DNA from: Spirochaetota bacterium
GTDB lineage: Bacteria; Spirochaetota; Spirochaetia; Treponematales; UBA12059
DNA: 36,606 nt
Direction of reading: 5' to 3'
Assembly: GCA_018262985.1 (NCBI GenBank)
Contig: JADFDI010000010.1
Span: 73,274 to 109,879, forward strand
Shown: piece after piece, positions 31,329-36,606 of the stretch
How positions within the stretch are numbered: position 1 is the stretch's first letter
How the letters are laid out: every line of letters starts with the position of its first letter
The notes under the pieces: generated by a model
Databases searched by the model: none
Told to the model about the DNA's origin: nothing
What the model saw: only the letters and a program-made list of their open reading frames with translations
Program-made: the position numbers and the translations under genes

Positions 31329-32315
31329 ATGGCATACACGCTTCCCGCGGACGCGCTGGCGCTGGCCCCGATGGTGGGGCTCTCGCACCGGGCCCTCCGG
31401 ACCCTGGTCGAGGAATTCGGGGGCTGCGACCTCCACTACACCGAGATGTCGAGCGCGCCGGGCTACATCTCGGGGGCGCCCTACGACGCGTGGTTCCTGG
31501 ACGCGCAACCCGCGCCGGAGCGGACCGTGCTGCAGTTCTACGGCCCGGACGCCCCGCGGCTCGGGGAGGCGGTGGCGAAGTCGAACGCGCTACCCGCGCT
31601 CGGCGTGGACGTCAACTTCGGTTGCTCGGCGCCGCACATCGTGGCCTCGGGCGGCGGCGTGGCCTGGATGAAGGACCCCGCGGGAGCGGCGGAACTGGTG
31701 AAGGCCGCCCGCGCGAACCTGGCGCCGGGGCGGACGCTCTCCGCCAAGACCCGCGCGGGCTACGAGGACGACTACGGGAAGCTCCTCGAGTTCGCGCGCG
31801 CGCTCGAGGAGGCGGGGCTCGACTGGCTGGTGCTGCATCCGCGCACGAAGGCCCAGAAGTTCAAGCGCGCCCCCAAGCGCGAGCTGGCCCGGCGCCTCGG
31901 CGAGGACCTGGGCATCCCGGTGCTGCTCAACGGCGACGTCCGGCGCTTCGAGGACTGGATCCACGCGCGCGAGGCCTACGCGCCGGCGGGCGTCATGCTC
32001 GGGCGCGAGGCCGTGAGGCGTCCCTGGGTGTTCGCCCTCTTCCGCGGCCTCGAACGCGACGCCGGCTTCGAGCTGGAAGCGGAGCTCGAGGCGACCGCCC
32101 TGCGCTTCCTCGACCTCGTGGAGGCGCACCTGCCGCCCGAGTTCCACGAGACGCGGGCCAAGCGTTTCTTCCATTACTACTGCGACAACGTCCGCTTCGC
32201 CCACCACTTCCGCACCGCCGTCATGAACGCGCCGGGCATCGCGGGGGTCAGGGAAGCGGTGAAGGCCTACTTCCGCGAAGTGCCCGCCGACCGGGTCAAG
32301 CTCGAGAAATCCTGA
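31329..32315 (+). CDS. dus: tRNA-dihydrouridine synthase
   Basis: 328-aa FMN-dependent Dus enzyme reducing uridine in tRNA D-loops. TIM-barrel landmarks: LALAPMVGLSHRALRTL start, YTEMSSAPG, the catalytic-Cys loop VDVNFGCSAPHIVASGGGVAWM, KTRAGYEDD, LVLHPRTKAQKFK (usually HxRT), VLLNGDV and GVMLGREAVRRPWVFA. The C-terminal helical RNA-binding domain follows. The DusA/B/C subgroup is not resolved here. The last 13 codons with the stop are duplicated twice downstream. Confidence 0.93.
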   Translation: MAYTLPADALALAPMVGLSHRALRTLVEEFGGCDLHYTEMSSAPGYISGAPYDAWFLDAQPAPERTVLQFYGPDAPRLGEAVAKSNALPALGVDVNFGCSAPHIVASGGGVAWMKDPAGAAELVKAARANLAPGRTLSAKTRAGYEDDYGKLLEFARALEEAGLDWLVLHPRTKAQKFKRAPKRELARRLGEDLGIPVLLNGDVRRFEDWIHAREAYAPAGVMLGREAVRRPWVFALFRGLERDAGFELEAELEATALRFLDLVEAHLPPEFHETRAKRFFHYYCDNVRFAHHFRTAVMNAPGIAGVREAVKAYFREVPADRVKLEKS

Positions 32316-32393
32316 GAAGGGCCCGCCGACCGGGTCAAGCTCGAGAAATCCTGAGAAGGGCCCGCCGACCGGGTCCAACTCGAGAAATCCTGA
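32277..32393 (+). repeat. Three tandem 39-bp copies of the dus 3' end
   Basis: Copies at 32277-32315, 32316-32354 and 32355-32393. The first codes for the C-terminal E-V-P-A-D-R-V-K-L-E-K-S plus TGA; each later copy repeats it in frame with its own TGA, with single changes (GGG for GTG; GTCCAA for GTCAAG in the last). The acyl-CoA synthetase -35 box begins 2 bp after the third copy. Confidence 0.95.
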
Positions 32394-32394
32394 C

Positions 32395-32423
32395 TTGCAC
32401 AGTTTTACATCGTTTGCTATCTT
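32395..32423 (+). promoter_or_regulatory. Acyl-CoA synthetase promoter
   Basis: TTGCAC (32395-32400), exactly 17 nt, TATCTT (32418-32423), with TGC just upstream (extended -10). An AT-rich start region (GTAAAAATACG) follows, then GGAGG at 32437-32441 5 nt before the ATG. Confidence 0.8.
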
Positions 32424-32446
32424 GTAAAAATACGATGGAGGTCCCT

Positions 32447-34357
32447 ATGGCCAACACCCTTACCCAGCTATTCCTCGAACGCGTCGCGCTCCACCCGGAG
32501 ACCAGCGCGCAGTTCTCCAAGAACGGGGGCGGCGAGTTCGTCCCGATCAGCTACGCGCAGCTCAAGGAGACCGTCGCCGCGTTCGCCTCGGGCCTCGCGG
32601 CGCTCGGCGTGGGTCGCGGCTCGAACGTGGGCCTGATAGCAGACAACCGCAAGGAATGGCTGGCCACGGACCTGGCGGTGCTGGGCCTCGGCGGCGCCGA
32701 CGTGCCGCGCGGCTGCGACGCCACCGCGCAGGAGATCGCCTACATCCTCGACTGGAGCGAGTGCGTCGTCACGGTGCTCGAGAACGAGAAGCAGCTCGCC
32801 AAGGTGGTCGAGCGCAAGGACGCCATCAAGGCGCTCAAGATAGCCGTCATGATGGACATGGCCGGTCCCGAGGCCGCCGCGAAGGCGAAGGCGGCGGGGC
32901 TCGAGGTGAAGGCCTGGCAGGACGTGCTCGCCGACGGCAAGGCGCGCCTCGCGAAGGACCCGTCCTTCTACGACCGCGAGGTCGCCATGGGCAAGCGCGA
33001 CGAGCGCGCCACGCTGATCTATACCTCCGGCACCACGGGAGAGCCCAAGGGCGTCGAGCTCAGCCACGGCAACTTCCTCCACCAGGCCGAGCAGATCCTC
33101 GACATCGTCCACATCAAGTCAGGCGACGTGTTCCTGTCCGTGCTGCCGGTATGGCACTCGTTCGAGCGCATCGCCCAGTACATGATCATGGCCGCGGGCG
33201 CCGGCGTCGCGTACTCCAAGCCCATCGGGGCCATCATGCTGGCCGACCTCAAGGCCGTGCGCCCGCAGTGGATGGCCTCGGTGCCGCGCATCTGGGAGAG
33301 CGTCAAGGACGGCGTCTACCGCAACATCAACGCCGCGGGCGGCGCCAAGAAGGCGCTCTTCGGCTTCTTCGTCGCCGTCGGCGCCCTGCACGCGCACTTC
33401 CGCGACATGACCATGGGGCGCCTGCCGGACTTCGGCAAGCGTTCGCGCGCGCTCGACGCCCTGGTCGGCGTCCTGCCCTGGCTGCTGCTCTCGCCCCTGC
33501 GCGCCCTCGGCCACGCCCTCGTCTTCCACAAGATCCTCGAGAAGCTCGGCGGCCGCTTCATCGCCGGCATCTCCGGCGGCGGCGCCCTGCCCCCCGCCGT
33601 CGACCGCTTCTTCGGCGCGCTCGGCGTGCTGATCCTCGAGGGCTACGGCCTGACCGAGACCGCCCCGGTGCTCGCGGTGCGCGAGCAGGACCGGCCCGTG
33701 CCTGGCACGGTCGGGCCGGCCATCTTCGGCACGGAGATCGTCATCGTCGACGAGGCGGGCAAGCCGCTCCCCGCCGGGCACAAGGGCCTCATCAAGGTGC
33801 GCGGCCCTCAGGTGATGAAAGGCTACTACCGCAAGCCCGACCTCACCGCCAAGGTGCTGTCGAAGGACGGCTGGCTCGACACGGGCGACCTCGGCATGCT
33901 GACCCGCGACGGCTGCCTCCGCATCACCGGCCGCGCCAAGGACACCATCGTCCTCCTGGGCGGCGAGAACATCGAGCCCTTGCCCATCGAGCAGAAGCTC
34001 TGCGAGAGCGACTTCATCCAGCAGGCCATGGTGCTCGGGCAGGACAAGCGCTTCCTGACCGCCCTCATCGTCCCGAACCAGGACGCCGTCATGGCCTGGG
34101 CGAAGGAGAACGAGCTGCCCATCCTGGACTACGAGACCCTGCTCAAGCAGCCCGAGGTGCAGGAGCTGGTCGACGGCGAGGTGCAGGGGCTCGTGTCCGC
34201 CAAGAACGGCTTCAAGGCCTTCGAGCGCATCTTCCGCTTCAAGCTGCTCGCGACGCCCTTCGAGGTCGGCAAGGAGCTGTCGGCCAAGCAGGAAGTGAAA
34301 CGGCACGCGGTCAACGAGATCTACGCCGCGGAGATCAAGGCGCTGTTCAAGGAATAG
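32447..34357 (+). CDS. fadD: Long-chain fatty acid-CoA ligase (AMP-forming)
   Basis: 636-aa ANL-superfamily ligase activating fatty acids via acyl-AMP. Motifs: LIYTSGTTGEPKGVELSH (P-loop), VLPVWHSFERI, GGGALPP, ILEGYGLTETAPV (A5), DGWLDTGDLG, ITGRAKDTIVLLGGENIEP and the C-terminal Lys region LLATPFEVGKELSAKQEVKR. The length and the ~60-residue segment between A4 and A5 (VFHKILEKLGGRFIAGISG) match the long-chain acyl-CoA synthetase group. ATG 32447 has GGAGG 5 nt upstream and its own promoter. Confidence 0.92.
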   Translation: MANTLTQLFLERVALHPETSAQFSKNGGGEFVPISYAQLKETVAAFASGLAALGVGRGSNVGLIADNRKEWLATDLAVLGLGGADVPRGCDATAQEIAYILDWSECVVTVLENEKQLAKVVERKDAIKALKIAVMMDMAGPEAAAKAKAAGLEVKAWQDVLADGKARLAKDPSFYDREVAMGKRDERATLIYTSGTTGEPKGVELSHGNFLHQAEQILDIVHIKSGDVFLSVLPVWHSFERIAQYMIMAAGAGVAYSKPIGAIMLADLKAVRPQWMASVPRIWESVKDGVYRNINAAGGAKKALFGFFVAVGALHAHFRDMTMGRLPDFGKRSRALDALVGVLPWLLLSPLRALGHALVFHKILEKLGGRFIAGISGGGALPPAVDRFFGALGVLILEGYGLTETAPVLAVREQDRPVPGTVGPAIFGTEIVIVDEAGKPLPAGHKGLIKVRGPQVMKGYYRKPDLTAKVLSKDGWLDTGDLGMLTRDGCLRITGRAKDTIVLLGGENIEPLPIEQKLCESDFIQQAMVLGQDKRFLTALIVPNQDAVMAWAKENELPILDYETLLKQPEVQELVDGEVQGLVSAKNGFKAFERIFRFKLLATPFEVGKELSAKQEVKRHAVNEIYAAEIKALFKE

Positions 34358-34358
34358 C

Positions 34359-34382
34359 GTGATCGGGCTAGCCCGATCACGG
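34359..34382. terminator. Perfect 24-bp palindrome after the acyl-CoA synthetase
   Basis: CGTGATCGGGCTAGCCCGATCACG is a perfect palindrome starting immediately after the stop codon (34355-34357). With no spacer it can form a cruciform or a hairpin with a minimal loop, but no T-run follows. It may work as an end-of-message structure or a dyad binding site. Confidence 0.5.
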
Positions 34383-34458
34383 CGCCGAGCTATCGCTCCG
34401 CGATGTTATCGGCCGCGCGGCGTAGCGTTCCATCGGAGCCGGCCGGGGCGGGTCCTGT

Positions 34459-34600
34459 CGAAGAAAAACACGCCCCCGCGCTATCCGCGCGGGGGTGCGT
34501 TTTTCTTCGCCACCCGCCGCGCCGACGGGTTCCACGGGGCGCTGCGCCGGGTTAGCACTATCACGCCGCGTTTTACGTAAGCGGCGCCTTGAACGCCGCG
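34459..34600 (+). repeat. Hairpin-CACCCGCCGCG element (copy D1)
   Basis: A 22-bp stem with two mismatches (34459-34480 with 34488-34509; AAAAACACGCCCCCGCG arm) and a CTATCCG loop. It is followed at once by CACCCGCCGCGCCG...GCGCCGGGTTAGCACTATCACGCCGCG and a TACGTAA segment. The hairpin with its TTTTTCTT side is an excellent intrinsic terminator for the acyl-CoA synthetase transcript. Confidence 0.8.
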
Positions 34601-34746
34601 CTTCGGCGGTTACGGGGGCGCGCTTCCCGTCGCCCCCCCCCCCGTGTGACCTGTCCGTGATCGGGCGACGCCGGGTAGTGGGCCATTCACGCCGCGTTCC
34701 GGCAAAAGGCGTGTTGAACGCTGCGCTTCGGCGATCGCATTGGTTT

Positions 34747-34815
34747 TTCCACACGCCCCCGCGCTATCCGCGCGGGGGCGTGTTTTTCTTCACCACCCGC
34801 CGCGCCGAGTGCGTT
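34747..34815 (+). repeat. Hairpin-CACCCGCCGCG element (copy D2, truncated)
   Basis: A perfect 12-bp stem (34752-34763 with 34771-34782), the same CTATCCG loop as D1, TTTTTCTT, then CACCCGCCGCGCCG, after which the similarity stops. About 284 bp from D1. Confidence 0.8.
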
Positions 34816-34825
34816 GCGTTTCCCT

Positions 34826-35016
34826 TGGTGTCTTCGTGCCTTGGTGTGAGCTTTTCTTTAAGCGCCGCTCAAGATCTGATGGCAGCGATCCAGCGGGTGC
34901 GAGAGGAAGGCAAGGCGAGCTGGCGGGTGCCGTCGCGGGCCGCCACCGAGCTCTGTCCCTGTTTTTCCGCCGACGCGAAGGCGGCCGAGTTGCCCTTTCC
35001 CCCGCCCCTCCCCCGA
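34826..35016 (+). repeat. Repeat R3, plus-strand copy, with CTTGGTGTC repeat
   Basis: CCTTGGTGTCTTCGTGCCTTGG-type repeat followed by R3. From the ATG at ~34879, R3 reads MAAIQRVREEGKASWRVPS...ELPFPP, colinear with the minus-strand copy at 10590-10720. GAGCTCTGTCCC (34948-34959) is embedded at a site that is degenerate in the other copy. R3 ends at the msrA stop. Confidence 0.6.
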
Positions 35017-35886
<870 letters not shown>

Positions 35887-35990
35887 CGCTTTCCTGACAG
35901 TATTCATAAACAAAAGATAGCCCTTCGCGGACTCAGGGGCAAACGCCGGCCGGGGGCGCTTCGCGCGCGTCTTTTTTTCCGTTCTTGCGC

Positions 35991-36019
35991 TTGACGAGCC
36001 TGCGGCTTGATCGTACTAT
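35991..36019 (+). promoter_or_regulatory. gntR promoter, leaderless-type
   Basis: TTGACG (35991-35996), exactly 17 nt, TACTAT (36014-36019), then 8 nt to the ATG at 36028. No Shine-Dalgarno precedes that ATG. Confidence 0.75.
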
Positions 36020-36041
36020 TGTACTAGATGAATAGTACAAT
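36013..36041. promoter_or_regulatory. Probable GntR autoregulatory operator
   Basis: Two nested inverted repeats: GTACTATT (36013-36020) with AATAGTAC (36031-36038), and ATTGTACTA (36018-36026) with TAGTACAAT (36033-36041, 6-nt spacer). GT...AC-flanked dyads are typical GntR-family sites. It covers the -10 box and the start codon, so binding would block transcription. Confidence 0.7.
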
Positions 36042-36429
36042 GTCGGATCGGGGGGTGGAACTCAGGCTCGACGCGGCGAGCGGCCTGCCCTTCTACCGCC
36101 AGATCATCCAGCAGATCGAGCACGCCATCCTCGCCAGGCGGCTCGAGCCGGGGGACCGGTTGCCCACCATCCGCGCCCTCTCGGTCGAGCTCAGGATAAA
36201 CCCCAACACCATACAGAAAGCCTACGCGGAGCTCGAGCTCAGGGGCATCGTGACGACGCAGGTGGGTTCGGGCACTTTCGTATCGGATACGCCGATCGAT
36301 TCCGCCGAGGAGGAGCTCCTGGCGCGGATCGACGAGCGGGTCGGGCGTTTCGTCAAGGACATGGAGGAGCTCGGGATCGGGCGCGAGCGGATGGCCGCGC
36401 TCGTCCTCGGGTTCAGGGAGGATCGATGA
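36028..36429 (+). CDS. GntR-family transcriptional regulator, YtrA type
   Basis: 133 aa. The N-terminal winged helix has the GntR pattern LPFYRQIIQQIEHAILARRLEPGDRLPTIRALSVELRINPNTIQKAYAELELRGIVTTQVGSGTFV; NPNTIQKAY is characteristic of the YtrA subfamily. Only ~45 residues follow (coiled helix), so there is no effector domain, also as in YtrA. Such regulators usually head operons for ABC transporters and repress themselves. The stop overlaps the next ATG (ATGA, 36426-36429). A second possible start is ATG 36040. Confidence 0.92.
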   Translation: MNSTMSDRGVELRLDAASGLPFYRQIIQQIEHAILARRLEPGDRLPTIRALSVELRINPNTIQKAYAELELRGIVTTQVGSGTFVSDTPIDSAEEELLARIDERVGRFVKDMEELGIGRERMAALVLGFREDR

Positions 36430-36554
36430 CGTTTTTCCGGAACTGGATTGCAGGGCGCGCGCGAACGGACGCCGACCCGAAACCGGGCGCACGGGCGGGC
36501 GGTACGCTGATCAAGAATCCGCGGCCCCGGGTAGTGTCCCGTCAAGTGGTGTAA
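36426..36554 (+). pseudogene. Truncated gene downstream of gntR, cut by an insertion sequence
   Basis: It opens with ATG overlapping the gntR stop (MTFFRNWIAGRARTDADPKP...) and reads about 35 codons of host-like sequence to near 36531, then into an IS-like end and stops at TAA 36552-36554. In YtrA operons this place normally holds a transporter or membrane protein gene. The rest may resume beyond the IS, outside the window. Confidence 0.5.
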
Positions 36555-36606
36555 AAGGGACCTCCCTGCCGGCGTCCCTTACGCGATCCTTTTGATCGGT
36601 TCCGGC
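36532..36606 (-). mobile_element. End of an insertion sequence (IS256-like terminus)
   Basis: TAGTGTCCCGTCAAGTGGTG followed by TAAAAGGGAC resembles, from memory, the terminal inverted repeats of IS256-type elements. On the minus strand the window edge reads ...E-P-I-K-R-I-A-stop (TAA at 36581-36579), a plausible transposase C-terminus ending about 48 bp from the element tip. Only one end is visible, so family and target duplication cannot be confirmed. Confidence 0.45.

Larger units (their letters stand above)
34383..35016. repeat. Repeat island 4 (non-coding)
   Basis: No confident gene. It contains elements D1 (34459-34600) and D2 (34747-34815), two copies of TTGAACGCYGCGCTTCGGCG after TCACGCCGCGTT (~34560-34610 and ~34692-34735), a CTTGGTGTCTTCGTGCC repeat (34823-34850), and R3 (34875-35010) with an embedded GAGCTCTGTCCC. 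The long reading frame running from 34495 crosses these and the msrA gene antisense and is a shadow. Confidence 0.75.

Overview
The window is about 36.6 kb of very GC-rich bacterial chromosome (roughly 70 % G+C by eye). The best guess for the host is a high-GC spirochaete. This rests on the rpsP-khpA-rimM-trmD-rplS run that continues into FliK-like and FlhB-like genes, HD-GYP and yraN, on several lipoprotein signal peptides, and on the overall gene content. It is an inference from gene order, not from a phylogenetic marker. Almost all genes are ordinary housekeeping genes packed into tightly overlapping operons (ATGA/GTGA junctions).

Layout. 1-4502 (+): the end of purine nucleoside phosphorylase, a JAMM-DinG helicase fusion, mannose-6-phosphate isomerase and a UPF0178 protein. 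4503-5046: repeat island 1. 5047-10359 (-): mtgA, then the operon [58-aa Cys protein]-prfA-prmC-rsh; the RSH protein has lost key residues of its hydrolase domain. 10360-11269: repeat island 2. 11270-16447 (+): serS and a large SWIM-SNF2 helicase with a repeat-derived insertion. 16462-19025 (-): a secreted GH13 amylase lipoprotein and a second lipoprotein. 19234-21469 (-): a sensor kinase with a solute-binding sensor domain and a single-domain response regulator. 21747-23003 (+): a short Hsp70-like ATPase. 23076-28756 (-): the eleven-gene rpsP operon. 28757-29564: repeat island 3, with a 16-copy array. 29565-34357 (+): a HicB-like/DinB-like protein, a periplasmic solute-binding protein, a tRNA-dihydrouridine synthase and an acyl-CoA synthetase. 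34358-35016: repeat island 4. 35017-35886 (-): msrA. 36028-end (+): a YtrA-type GntR regulator whose downstream partner gene appears to be cut by an insertion sequence.

The most unusual content is the repeats. A 12-mer, GGGACAGAGCTC (reverse complement GAGCTCTGTCCC), occurs about 33 times exactly and about 17 times in near-exact form by hand count. It occurs singly, in tandem arrays of period 16 or 21 bp, and inside coding sequence: nine heptapeptide units within the signal-peptide region of MsrA, and an in-frame block in the SNF2 helicase. It is concentrated in four intergenic islands. There it lies next to a second family (a hairpin followed by a CACCCGCCGCG... core), a third repeat with a conserved ~48-codon reading frame, and short 9-nt-period repeats of the CACCAAGACAC type. 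Together these look like a propagating short-repeat system of unknown mechanism. REP-like spread by a transposase encoded elsewhere is one possibility; no such enzyme is in the window.

A second theme is promoter architecture. Several operon-leading genes have a TTGNNN-17-TANNNT promoter whose -10 box ends only 6-8 nt before the start codon, which predicts leaderless transcripts.
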